Assembly: GCA_900542155.1 (NCBI GenBank)
Contig: UQMD01000002.1
Location: 124,001 to 188,000 of the forward strand
From: an uncultured Collinsella sp.
GTDB lineage: Bacteria > Actinomycetota > Coriobacteriia > Coriobacteriales > Coriobacteriaceae
Length of the DNA stretch: 64,000 nt
Direction of reading: 5' to 3'
Part shown: positions 18,548 to 26,562 of the stretch, in pieces
Position numbering within the stretch: the first letter of the stretch is position 1
Layout: each line of letters starts with the position of its first letter
Notes under the pieces: generated by a model
Databases searched by the model: none
Told to the model about the DNA's origin: nothing
What the model saw: the letters and a program-made list of their open reading frames with translations, nothing else
Translations under genes and position numbers: made by a program

Positions 18548-19066
18548 CTACGCCTCGTTTTCGATGGTGGCGCGGGCACGCTCGGCGGTCAGCTCCGCCA
18601 GGCGCTCCTCGTCTACCAGGGTGAGGCCCTTGGTCGGGCACGCCTCGGCACACGCCGGACCGCCGGGACGGTCCACGCACAGGTCGCACTTGAGCACGAA
18701 GCTCTTAGTCTGCGAACCCACGCACACGTCGCCCATCAAGACGGGGACCTGCGTGGTCGCCACGCTCACGGCGCCAAAGGGGCAGGCCATGACGCAGCTC
18801 TTGCAGCCGATGCAGTTGTCCTCGTTGACGCCGATACGATGGTTCTTTGGATCAAAGAACAAGGCGCCCGTGGGGCAGGCCTTGGCGCACGGGGCATCCT
18901 CGCAGTGATGGCAAGCCACCGGTGCGGAGATCTCGTACGTGCGCGTCACGCGCAGGCGCGGCGCGGCGATATTGCCGGGGATGTCGTGTGCCTCGATACA
19001 CGCCGCCATGCAGGTTTGACACCCAATGCAGCGCGAGGAATCGGCTACGACTCGTTTATTGCCCAT
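18548..19066 (-). CDS. hydN: HydN-like four-cluster ferredoxin protein
   Basis: A 172-residue polyferredoxin with cysteine groups CIGCQTCMAAC, CHHCEDAPCAKACP, CIGCKSCVMACP, and CDLC with CAEACP, which gives four [4Fe-4S] clusters. It resembles HydN/HycB and is the first gene of the formate-hydrogen lyase operon, 77 bp before fdhF. It probably carries electrons from FdhF or helps its maturation. The start ATG 19066 is preceded by AGGAGGG. An upstream in-frame extension lacks a ribosome site. Confidence 0.88.
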   Translation of the reverse strand: MGNKRVVADSSRCIGCQTCMAACIEAHDIPGNIAAPRLRVTRTYEISAPVACHHCEDAPCAKACPTGALFFDPKNHRIGVNEDNCIGCKSCVMACPFGAVSVATTQVPVLMGDVCVGSQTKSFVLKCDLCVDRPGGPACAEACPTKGLTLVDEERLAELTAERARATIENEA

Positions 19067-19494
19067 GTTGTTCACTCCCTCCTGAATCCCATGCCGGAGA
19101 GACCCTGTCGACGTTGCTCCAAGCCGCCCGTAGCCTGGAATCGATGTATCGAATGCATGCGGCGAAACAGGCACTCGATAGAATTTCTCCAACGGTATAC
19201 AGGTTGAATATACGCAGTTGCAGGGGGCAAACTTGAGCGTAACCCCTGCAATACGGGTGTATTGCAGGGGTTTTGGCAGGTTAGGATTATTCTCGATAGG
19301 ATATAAAGGCGAGTGTATTACACGCGTACGTCCAGGAGAGATATTGCGCTCATTTCTGAATGATGTAGTACGTTTGTAATATCGTTTACACTCAATTACT
19401 CGAGTGCAATAAAGTAGTGGTTATAAAAATGGCTATTATTAGCCGATGCTGTATTTGACTATTCATATTGCCCGCTCATTAAGGGAGGCCAGTG
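19067..19494. other. Divergent intergenic region upstream of hydN and a TA operon
   Basis: This 428-bp stretch carries no credible gene. It must hold the promoter of the 15-kb formate-hydrogen lyase operon (minus) and that of the antitoxin-toxin pair (plus). The hydN-proximal side has TATATT near 19205 as a possible -10. A strong palindrome with an extra half-site lies at 19218-19272. The half near 19300-19450 is AT-rich. I saw no good sigma-54 type site. Confidence 0.6.
19218..19272. promoter_or_regulatory. Palindrome with three TTGCAGGGG half-sites
   Basis: A perfect 13-bp inverted repeat (AACCCCTGCAATA with TATTGCAGGGGTT) around a 6-base centre lies at 19241-19272. A third copy of TTGCAGGGG is at 19218-19226. 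The copies sit about 150-205 bp upstream of hydN. This is either an operator array for the divergent promoters or a leader hairpin. Only four T residues follow on the plus strand and there is no gene behind it, so a terminator is less likely. Confidence 0.5.
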
Positions 19495-19818
19495 ATGTCA
19501 TCGACTCAAAAACGAGCCATCCTGCAGGTGCGCATTCGCGAAGAAGACAAGCAGCATGCCGAGCGTCTCTACGACGCCATGGGCACATCGCTCGCCGAGG
19601 CCGTGCGCCTTTTTGTCGCGCAGAGCATTTTGATGCGCAAGCTTCCCTTTCAGCCGGTCGCCGTGCGCTCAAAGGACGGCACCGCCGCCTATGGATCGCT
19701 CAAAGCATATGGGGACCCCAATCGCCGCTCCGAGGAGCGCAATGCCTGGATTGAGTACCTTGCTACAGAAAGCGACGATTCGATTTTGGGTCCCGAGGAA
19801 GTAGATATCCATGAGTAG
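19495..19818 (+). CDS. RelB/DinJ-type antitoxin
   Basis: A 107-residue protein whose N-terminal half (residues 8-60) fits the ribbon-helix-helix RelB/DinJ family: ILQVRIREEDKQHAE, then GTSLAEAVRLFVAQS and RKLPFQP. Such proteins bind and neutralise a toxin and repress their own promoter. The C-terminal half is acidic. It overlaps the downstream PIN-domain gene by 8 bases, as toxin-antitoxin pairs often do. The start ATG 19495 has GGGAGG six bases upstream. Confidence 0.8.
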   Translation: MSSTQKRAILQVRIREEDKQHAERLYDAMGTSLAEAVRLFVAQSILMRKLPFQPVAVRSKDGTAAYGSLKAYGDPNRRSEERNAWIEYLATESDDSILGPEEVDIHE

Positions 19819-20266
19819 CACCATCATCGACGAGACCGTCATCCTACGCTACCTGCTTGACGACGACGAAGTTCTGTCACCGCGCGCCGCCAAGGTCATC
19901 GCCACGCGCACTGCTCGTGTCTACCCCGAAATCATCACGCGCGTCGTGGTCACGCTGCGCGACGTCTATAAGGTTCCCCGCGTTGAGATTGCTGCGGCCA
20001 TGAAAAGGCTGCTCGATGACGTCATGGTCGACGAGCCCACCGTTGTCGCCCTTGCCGTCAAACTCTTTGGCAAGACCCATATGGACTTTTCCGACTGCCT
20101 CCTCGCAGCCCGAACCGCTATCTACAACGATGATGTCGTGAGCTTTGGCAAGCCCATCATCCAAGGCATGATCGATTACCGCCGCAAGCGCCAAACCGCA
20201 GCCGACGCCCGCGGCCACAGCACCGACGCCACCATTGACAAGCTCCGCCATCGCCCCCGCAGCTAA
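19811..20266 (+). CDS. PIN-domain ribonuclease toxin (VapC-like)
   Basis: A 151-residue PIN-domain protein. The acidic residues expected in the nuclease site are Asp7 (IIDETVILRYLL), Glu40, Asp92 and Asp95 (MDFSDCLLAAR). VapC-type toxins cut tRNA or rRNA. Here the partner looks like RelB/DinJ and not VapB, so the pair is a hybrid. The C-terminal 30 residues are basic and low in complexity. The first palindromic repeat follows the stop codon by 14 bases. Confidence 0.75.
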   Translation: MSSTIIDETVILRYLLDDDEVLSPRAAKVIATRTARVYPEIITRVVVTLRDVYKVPRVEIAAAMKRLLDDVMVDEPTVVALAVKLFGKTHMDFSDCLLAARTAIYNDDVVSFGKPIIQGMIDYRRKRQTAADARGHSTDATIDKLRHRPRS

Positions 20267-20280
20267 CCCCATGCCCACCT

Positions 20281-20349
20281 AAGTTGCGGTGAAATAGTTC
20301 CTGGATTGAGGCTTATTCGAGCTTTTCAGGAACTATTTCACCGCAACTT
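20281..20349. repeat. Palindromic repeat, family 1, copy A
   Basis: Perfect 23-bp inverted arms (20281-20303 and 20327-20349) starting AAGTTGCGGTGAAATA, with inner part GTTCCTG and a 23-base centre. Lies after the PIN toxin gene. Related copies are at 21592, 39738 and 60381. Confidence 0.9.
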
Positions 20350-20533
20350 TCTGTAAGGGCAGGTTTTAATACCGCCGAAAGGCCATTATCGACCGTTTGC
20401 CGATGTACCCAGCTCCGTTATAAGCCCCTGACCTGCACCGTCAAGCTTTTGGTCAGTTCATGTCAAGGTCCGACAGAATGAATATGCGATAGCTTGATGT
20501 CATTCGTTCCCTCTCAATGCCTTGGGGTCGCCA

Positions 20534-21529
20534 ATGAGTAACGATGACCGCTGTACTAAACCACAGGTAAAGCTATTCTTCTCCATATTCGAGGCTCATC
20601 ATGACGGGCGCCTGTTTGTAGCTACGGAAAAATGGGATGAACGATGCGCCTACGCACTCATGAAAAAACAAATGATCGTTCGACTCTATAACCACGTCTA
20701 TGCCGACCCTGCATATTGGAATGGACTTGGTATAGAAGGTCGAATTTTTCAGCTGGCATCCGCCATTGCGATCGTTGAACCGGATGCCGTGTTTTGCGGA
20801 GCAACAGCGGCACTGCTCTATGGCATCGGTTCTGCACACACGCTTCTCGACAAGGTGCAAGTGCTGTTGCCGCGTTCCACCAGACGCGATATGTACGAAT
20901 TCGTTGAATACCGACGCTGGCGGCCGGGCGACGTATGGCAGCTCGGCCCGTTTACGTTAACGGATCCATATCGCACGGTGGTCGATATCGCCCGAACGAC
21001 CGCTTTTCGCTATGCACTAGGCTATGTCGACGGGTTGGCTCGTGAGTACGGTGTCGAGCGTGAAGAATTGCGTGCATACGCGCAGGCCAATTGCCGGGGG
21101 CTGCACGGCATCGCGCGTGCGTTTGATGTTTTTGAGTATATGGACGGTCAATCGGACAACGGTGGCGAATCGGAGGCAAGGGCGGCGATGATTCTTGCCG
21201 GCGTCACCACGCCCGAACCACAGGTTGAGATAACACGGCCGGGGAACGCCGGCTACTATCTGGCCGACTACGGATGGCAGATGCCGAACGGCTCTTGGAT
21301 GCTTGCCGAACTTCATGGACTAGGCAAGTTTGAGGACGATGCTCAAAATGATCCGGAACATACTGCAGCAAAGACCTATCGAGCTGCCCTCATACGCGAC
21401 GCAAACCTTCGCGCCATGGGTCATAACGTCATACACTTCAAGCTGTCAGACACCTACGATGTCGAAGCATTTGGCGCCATGATGCGCGGCTATGGTATTC
21501 CGACAACAAAACCTTACGCCGGCTCCTGA
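20534..21529 (+). CDS. AbiEi-like protein with DUF559-like C-terminus
   Basis: A 331-residue protein. Residues 20-190 look like the AbiEi antitoxin/transcriptional-regulator family: FCGATAALLYGIGSAHTLL, VQVLLPRSTRRD, then TDPYRTVVDIARTT. Residues 215-325 resemble the DUF559/Vsr-like fold of PD-(D/E)XK proteins: GGESEARAAMILAG, then LADYGWQMPNGSW, a glutamate and a lysine (ELHGLGKF). The acidic residues are only partly conserved, so nuclease activity is unsure. No AbiEii toxin partner is next to it. Base composition is less GC-rich than its neighbours, suggesting transfer. The start is ATG 20534 with a weak GGGG upstream; a TTG at 20522 is an alternative. Confidence 0.6.
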   Translation: MSNDDRCTKPQVKLFFSIFEAHHDGRLFVATEKWDERCAYALMKKQMIVRLYNHVYADPAYWNGLGIEGRIFQLASAIAIVEPDAVFCGATAALLYGIGSAHTLLDKVQVLLPRSTRRDMYEFVEYRRWRPGDVWQLGPFTLTDPYRTVVDIARTTAFRYALGYVDGLAREYGVEREELRAYAQANCRGLHGIARAFDVFEYMDGQSDNGGESEARAAMILAGVTTPEPQVEITRPGNAGYYLADYGWQMPNGSWMLAELHGLGKFEDDAQNDPEHTAAKTYRAALIRDANLRAMGHNVIHFKLSDTYDVEAFGAMMRGYGIPTTKPYAGS

Positions 21530-21591
21530 CCAACGGCACGCATCTTCTCGACAACAGAACCTAACATCGGCCCAACCAACTCGGCCTCAAT

Positions 21592-21660
21592 AAGTTGCGG
21601 TGAAATAGTTCCTGGATAACAGCTTTTGCAGCTAATCCAGGAACTATTTCACCGCAACTT
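21592..21660. repeat. Palindromic repeat, family 1, copy B
   Basis: Perfect 26-bp inverted arms (21592-21617 and 21635-21660). The first 23 bases of the arm are identical to copy A at 20281, so the two copies bracket the AbiEi-like gene. The central loop differs from copy A. Confidence 0.9.
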
Positions 21661-21744
21661 AGGAGGGGATGTGGGGTCCCCGGCATGTATATGAAAACGG
21701 CTCTGATTCCCAGAAGGAAACCAAAGCCGTTAAAACAATTCATA

Positions 21745-21818
21745 TGGAGCGGGCGACGGGAATCGAACCCGCGTCATCAGCTTGGAAGGCTGGGGTTCTA
21801 CCATTGAACTACGCCCGC
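21745..21818 (-). tRNA. tRNA-Gly (anticodon UCC)
   Basis: Read on the minus strand, GCGGGCG pairs with CGCCCGC as the acceptor stem. The anticodon loop is around TTCC with anticodon TCC, the T-loop is GGTTCGATTCC, and CCA is encoded at 21747-21745. The tRNA body is 21748-21818. Confidence 0.95.
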
Positions 21819-21824
21819 AAGATA

Positions 21825-21901
21825 TGGTCGGGACGACAGGATTTGAACCTGCGACATCCTGCTCCCAAAGCAGGCGCGCTACCAAACTGCGCCACGTCCC
21901 G
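21825..21901 (-). tRNA. tRNA-Pro (anticodon UGG)
   Basis: Minus strand: acceptor stem CGGGACG/CGTCCCG, anticodon loop TTTGGGA with anticodon TGG, T-arm GGTTCAAATCC, and encoded CCA at 21827-21825. It lies 6 bases upstream of tRNA-Gly in the same orientation, so they are probably co-transcribed. Confidence 0.95.
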
Positions 21902-21992
21902 AAGGTGTTGAGCAGCTAAGGTCTAAACCTCGCGTGTCCCAAAGCGAAGGAAATTATAGGGGAGACTCCCCGCCTGTGCAAGCATTGATGCC

Positions 21993-23351
21993 TTAGCTCC
22001 TCGAATGTGCAACAAAACGATTATGGAGCAGACCAATTACAAAGGCAACTACGGCGACCGGCGCCCACGCGGCACCGATATCCGCCAGCGGCAGCACATC
22101 AAACGGTAGCCACGCACCCGCAAAGAACGCATCGCGGACCGAGGTGATCACACTCTGCACGGCAACCACGCCGCCGACCCAGACCCACACCTGCGGATGA
22201 GCGTCGCAAAAGCCGTGCACCAGGCCCATCAGTACCAGCACGATGGCAACGGGATACAAGGCGTTGAGCATAGGCACCGAGAACATGAGAATCACGTCGA
22301 GACCCACGTTGGAGAGCACGCACGAAAACGCTGCGAACACAAAGGCGAGAGCCGCAAAGGGACGGCGCATGGCCTCCTCGGAGGCCTCCGCTCCCCCTTC
22401 GACCACATACGTCTCGCAGAAGTAACGTGAGCAGCAGCTGATGAGGCCGATGCACACGTTCATGCAGGCAAGGAAGAAGATGGCGAAGACCACGACCGTG
22501 CCGGCAAGACCAAAATGCATAGAGGCCGATCGGGCGAGGATGGCGGCGCCGTTGGTAGCGTCGGGCATCACGGTGCCGAGCTGCATACCGGCAAGGCCCA
22601 AGCCGCAGTAGATGATGGCCATGAGTACGCCGGCGATCACACCGGAACGCGAAATCTCGAAGGCCACGCGCTTGTCATCGGTAACACCCAACTCGTGGAT
22701 GGTCTCGGCGATAATGATGCCAAAGGCGAGCGACGCGAGCAGGTCCATGGTCTGATAGCCAGTCAGAAAGCCCTGCACGGCAGCGCCTGCATCGTAAGGG
22801 GCCTGCGGCGCGGCAGCGGGACCCAGCGGCGAGATCACGGCAGCACCAACGACCAGCACGATGAGCGCAATGAGCGCGGGGCCCGTAATGCGGCCGAGCA
22901 CGCGTGTGATGACGCCCGGTCGCAGCGTGAGCGCAAACGCGACGACAAAGAAGCCGACGGCAAACACCAGGCGCGCCGTGCCGAGCGAGACGCCCTCGGG
23001 CAGCAGCGGCACCAGCATTTCGAACGCCGTAGAACTTGTGCGCGGAATGGCCAGGCACGGACCGATGGCCAGGTAGACCGCCGCAACGAAGAATTCGCCA
23101 AACTTAGGATGCACACGCCCGGCCAGCTCTCGGGCCGTGCCAGCGAGCGCGACGGCGATAAATCCCATAACGGGCAGACCGATAGCGGCAATCAAAAAGC
23201 CGATCATGGCGACCGGCGTGGCAGAACCCGCCTGCAGCGCCAGCAGCGGCGGAATAATAAGGTTACCGGCGCCAAAGAGCATCGAGAACAACGCAATGCC
23301 GACGGTAACGACATGGTCGGAGCGCAAACCACGCGGGGCGGATGAGGCCAT
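21993..23351 (-). CDS. brnQ: Branched-chain amino acid transporter (LIVCS family)
   Basis: A 452-residue membrane protein with about 12 hydrophobic helices. The N-terminal signature GIALFSMLFGAGNLIIPP is diagnostic of BrnQ, a sodium- or proton-coupled importer of Leu, Ile and Val. The start ATG 23351 has GAAAGGTG upstream. An intrinsic terminator separates it from the cysteine desulfurase gene before it, so it is not part of the selenium operon. Confidence 0.93.
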   Translation of the reverse strand: MASSAPRGLRSDHVVTVGIALFSMLFGAGNLIIPPLLALQAGSATPVAMIGFLIAAIGLPVMGFIAVALAGTARELAGRVHPKFGEFFVAAVYLAIGPCLAIPRTSSTAFEMLVPLLPEGVSLGTARLVFAVGFFVVAFALTLRPGVITRVLGRITGPALIALIVLVVGAAVISPLGPAAAPQAPYDAGAAVQGFLTGYQTMDLLASLAFGIIIAETIHELGVTDDKRVAFEISRSGVIAGVLMAIIYCGLGLAGMQLGTVMPDATNGAAILARSASMHFGLAGTVVVFAIFFLACMNVCIGLISCCSRYFCETYVVEGGAEASEEAMRRPFAALAFVFAAFSCVLSNVGLDVILMFSVPMLNALYPVAIVLVLMGLVHGFCDAHPQVWVWVGGVVAVQSVITSVRDAFFAGAWLPFDVLPLADIGAAWAPVAVVAFVIGLLHNRFVAHSRS

Positions 23352-23370
23352 AGGCACACCTTTCGGGTCG

Positions 23371-23404
23371 AAACAAAAACGGGACGGGCAAAAACACCCG
23401 TCCC
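23371..23404 (-). terminator. Intrinsic terminator of the selenium operon
   Basis: GGGACGGG pairs with CCCGTCCC around an 8-base loop, followed by GTTTTTGTTT on the minus strand. It lies about 15-50 bases after the cysteine desulfurase stop. Confidence 0.88.
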
Positions 23405-23419
23405 GCAAGTATATACGCT

Positions 23420-24559
23420 TTAGCAGGCTAAATCGCGCAAAGCGTCAATCGCGATGTCGACTTCCTTATCCGTGTTGAAATACCCAAACGAGAAGCGGAC
23501 GACACCCTGGCGCTCGGTCCCCAGCGCACGGTGCATGAGCGGAGCGCAATGGGCACCGGGGCGCGTCGCAATCCCCCACCCTTGCATGAGCGCGTCCGAG
23601 ATCTCGGCAGAGTCGATATCACCCACGTTGAGTGAAACGATCGCCGAGCGCACGGGCTGGTCAAAGGCACCGCAGAGCTTGATCTCCGGGATTTCGCGCA
23701 CGCCAGCGAGAAAGCGATCCGCCAGTGCTCGCTCATGCGCCGCAATCGCCTCGACCCCACCTTGGGCCTCGATAAAGTCGAGGCCGGCAGAAAGGCCGGC
23801 GACACCGTGGCCGTTGAGCGTGCCCGCCTCCAGGCGCGTGGGCCACTCAAGCGGCTGCAGCGGATCAAAGCTGTGCACGCCCGTACCGCCCATGGCCCAG
23901 GGGGCCACGTCAATGCCCTCCGCCACGGCCAGGCCGCCGGTCCCCTGCGGACCCATGAGCCCCTTGTGGCCGGTAAAGCACACCACGTCGAGCCCCATGG
24001 CCTGCATATCTATATGCGCCGTGCCGGCAGACTGAGAGGCATCGACGATTACCAGCGCACCGGCCGCATGGGCCATGGCCACCACGCGCGCAATGTCAAC
24101 CGCGTTGCCGGTCACATTTGAGGCGTGCGTCACCACCACGGCACGTGTGCCCGGCGTCACCAGCCGCTCAAGCTCTTCGTAGTCGAGCGCACCGTTCGCG
24201 TCGCAGCCCGCATGCTCAACGGTCACACCCCGCTCCGCTGCCAGGCGGTTGAGCGGACGCAGCACGGAGTTATGCTCGAGTACCGTCGTGACCACACGGT
24301 CGCCGGGGCGCACCACGCCATTGATAACGGTGTTGAGCGCCGCGGTGGAGTTGGGCGTAAAACAAACATGGTCCGCCCTCGGGCAACCTAAAAGGCGCGC
24401 GAGCTTGGCACGGCAACCGTGAATCGTGCGAGCGGCATCGAGGGCACCCGACGTGGCGCCGCGCCCGGCATTGCCGAGCGAGCACATCGCCTGCGTCACG
24501 GCATCGATGACCGTCTGCGGCTTGTGCATGGTCGTCGCCGCGTTATCCAGGTAGATCAT
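23420..24559 (-). CDS. Cysteine desulfurase family protein, selenium-associated
   Basis: A 379-residue PLP enzyme of the NifS/SufS superfamily, of the subgroup often found next to YedF and DUF3343 genes. YLDNAATT opens the protein; the PLP-lysine is in FTGHKGLMGPQGTG. Near the C-terminus RPGAHCAP holds the likely catalytic cysteine. It may release S or Se from cysteine or selenocysteine and hand it to SelD. The ATG overlaps the DUF3343 stop (ATGA), indicating coupled translation. Confidence 0.88.
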   Translation of the reverse strand: MIYLDNAATTMHKPQTVIDAVTQAMCSLGNAGRGATSGALDAARTIHGCRAKLARLLGCPRADHVCFTPNSTAALNTVINGVVRPGDRVVTTVLEHNSVLRPLNRLAAERGVTVEHAGCDANGALDYEELERLVTPGTRAVVVTHASNVTGNAVDIARVVAMAHAAGALVIVDASQSAGTAHIDMQAMGLDVVCFTGHKGLMGPQGTGGLAVAEGIDVAPWAMGGTGVHSFDPLQPLEWPTRLEAGTLNGHGVAGLSAGLDFIEAQGGVEAIAAHERALADRFLAGVREIPEIKLCGAFDQPVRSAIVSLNVGDIDSAEISDALMQGWGIATRPGAHCAPLMHRALGTERQGVVRFSFGYFNTDKEVDIAIDALRDLAC

Positions 24560-24807
24560 CGCACGACCTCCCACATATCAATCACGGTATAGCCCTCGGT
24601 GGGAACGCCCGCCGCGGCGAGTTCGCCGCGCAGCAGCTCTTCATCGGCAGGCAACGCCTTCCACGCCAGACCGCAGCCGGCAGCGACCTCCCCGGGCACG
24701 GGAATCGTTCGCCCGGGAAGGCCGCGCTCGATGCACAGGGACTCGCAGCCCATGGCGGCCGCCGTGGTGGGAAACGTGATGACAAGTGCAGGGCGCTTTT
24801 CTCTCAT
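24556..24807 (-). CDS. DUF3343 putative Se/S carrier protein
   Basis: An 83-residue protein of the DUF3343 family, proposed to carry selenium or sulfur. The conserved AAGCGLAWK places one cysteine in the expected spot. Another cysteine lies near residue 20. It sits between yedF (18-bp gap) and the cysteine desulfurase (4-bp overlap). The start ATG 24807 gives MREKRPALVITF; an in-frame start five codons earlier has no better ribosome site. Confidence 0.8.
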   Translation of the reverse strand: MREKRPALVITFPTTAAAMGCESLCIERGLPGRTIPVPGEVAAGCGLAWKALPADEELLRGELAAAGVPTEGYTVIDMWEVVR

Positions 24808-24825
24808 GGCAATCCCGCCCAAACG

Positions 24826-25452
24826 CTACGGGCGCACGATGCGCACGGCCTGCTCCATCTTCTCCACGATCACATACATGTTCGTGACCTCGCCCACGGC
24901 AAGCTGGTCCTTAATGCCATAGTGGTCGAGGCAGGTGCCACAGGTGAGGATTTCGACGCCCTGCTCAGCCAGCCCCTTCAGGTCGTCGAGCACCGGAGAG
25001 CCCTCGACGGTGAGCTTGGCTCCGCCGTTGTAGAACAGCATGGTCGCGGGCAGCTCCTCCTGCTGCGTCACGGCAAAGATAAACGCCTTCATGAGCTTGT
25101 GGCCCAGCTCGTCGTCGCCGCGGCCCATGCAGTCGGTGTAGACGGAAATGACGAGCTCGCCCTTGCCGGTGCTGGCACCACAGAAGGCAGCGCCATCCTG
25201 CTCGGGATCGGCCACGGCAATGGCGCCAGAGGTCGCCACGGTCACGTGCCACTCAGCGTCAGAAACCTTCTCGACCGAGGCTGTGCAGCCCTTCTCCTGC
25301 GCCATCTTGGAGATGTTCTTGACGGCGGTCTCGTTATCGACCGAGGTCACCACGGCACCCTCGCCGTCAAGCTGTTTGAGCGCCTTAAGCGTCTTGACGA
25401 CGGGCAGCGGGCAGGCATCGCCCATGGCATTTACTTCAATTTTGGTAGACAT
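24826..25452 (-). CDS. yedF: Selenium metabolism protein YedF
   Basis: A 208-residue protein with a TusA-like N-terminal domain (residues 1-75; DACPLPVVKTLKAL holds the CPxP motif) and a DsrE/F-like C-terminal domain that ends with the cysteine-bearing EILTCGTCLDHYG. This is the two-domain YedF form that co-occurs with selD. It probably shuttles persulfide or perselenide. The gene lies 60 bp after selD. Confidence 0.92.
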   Translation of the reverse strand: MSTKIEVNAMGDACPLPVVKTLKALKQLDGEGAVVTSVDNETAVKNISKMAQEKGCTASVEKVSDAEWHVTVATSGAIAVADPEQDGAAFCGASTGKGELVISVYTDCMGRGDDELGHKLMKAFIFAVTQQEELPATMLFYNGGAKLTVEGSPVLDDLKGLAEQGVEILTCGTCLDHYGIKDQLAVGEVTNMYVIVEKMEQAVRIVRP

Positions 25453-25512
25453 AGCTACATCCTTTCAAAAGGGACCGCCCAGAACAGCAGGCGGTCGCAT
25501 AAACGGTTTTCC

Positions 25513-26562
25513 TTAATGCACAACGCGAACAGCAGGACCGCCCGGCACCGGCTCGCACACGCGACCGATTGTGGCGGCAACGCGCCCCTCGGCATGTAAA
25601 CGACGCGCAAGCTCATCCACATCCGCCGCGGGCGCCGCGATGAGCAAGCCACCCGATGTCTGTGGATCGTACAGCGCATCCAACACACCCGGCTCCAGGT
25701 CCTCGTCGGCGGTCACACGCGGGCCAAAGAAGTCCTGGTTGCGGTAGGAGCCCGCGGGGATAATGCCCAGACGCGCCATGTCGAGCACCTGGTCAAAGAG
25801 CGGCACCGCCCCCGACACAAGCTCAATCTGCACACCTGAGCCCTCGGCCATCTCGCACGCGTGCCCGATCAGGCCAAAGCCCGTGATGTCGGTACAGCCG
25901 TGAAGCTCGAGGCCCTCGGCCAGACGAATCGGGGCCTCGTTGAGGGTGCGCATCGAGTCAAACACGGCTGTGGCCTCGTCCTGCTCGATGAGTTCGCCCT
26001 TAATGGCCGTGGTGATGATGCCCGAGCCGATCGCCTTGGTCAGCAGCAGAACATCGCCCACGCGTGCGCCGCTGTTGGCGAGCATGCGGTCGAGCGCGAC
26101 AAAGCCGCTCACAGACAAGCCGTACTTGGGCTCGTCGTCGTTGATGGTGTGACCGCCCGCGATGGAGCAGCCCGCCTCGACGCACTTGTCGGCACCGCCC
26201 GCCAGAATCTGGCCGGCAACCTCAACACCCAGGCAACTGGATATGCAGAGCAGGTTCATGGCATGGCTCGGCCGCCCGCCCATGGCGTAGATGTCCGACA
26301 GCGAGTTGGCCGCCGCGATCTGGCCAAACAGGAACGGGTCGTCGACCATCGGCGGGAAGAAGTCGATGGACTGCACGAGACCCAAGTTCTCGCCAACGCG
26401 AAAAACGCTCGCATCGTCGGAGGTATCGAACCCCACGAGCAGGTTATCGTTATGCACATTGGGCAAGTCGCCCAGGACCTGGGCGAGGGCTCCAGGAGCC
26501 AACTTAGCGGCTCAACCGCTCGCGGCAGTCATAGACGTGAGCCTCATGGTGTCCTTAGCCAT
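25513..26562 (-). CDS. selD: Selenophosphate synthetase with selenocysteine 17
   Basis: A 349-residue SelD. The ATG at 26562 begins MAKDTMRLTSMTAASG, then an in-frame TGA (26514-26512) at codon 17, then AAKLAPGALAQ. E. coli SelD has Cys17 and Lys20; here codon 17 is UGA and Lys20 is retained, so this SelD is a selenoprotein. Further motifs are SIDFFPPMVDDPF, GGHTIND, TGFGLIGH and DPQTSGGLL. It makes selenophosphate from selenide and ATP. The start overlaps the glycosyltransferase stop by 8 bases. Starting at the first ATG after the TGA would lose the catalytic N-terminus. Confidence 0.95.
26470..26514 (-). promoter_or_regulatory. Selenocysteine codon and candidate SECIS hairpins in selD
   Basis: After the TGA at 26514-26512, an 11-base gap leads to a hairpin at 26500-26488 (GGCU/AGCC, loop CCUGG). 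A second, stronger hairpin is at 26484-26470 (GCCCAG/CUGGGC, with GGUC at its tip). Either could serve SelB. The second has the GGUC-like loop but is farther from UGA than usual. Confidence 0.65.

Noticed and set aside
16249..18579. fdhF read as two genes or a pseudogene split by TGA
   Set aside because: The TGA is at the position of Sec140, has a SECIS hairpin, and the frame and motifs continue on both sides.
21669..21911. Plus-strand frame across the tRNA pair that reads GIEPASSAWKAGVLPLN
   Set aside because: This is the well-known false protein produced by translating the antisense of adjacent tRNA genes.
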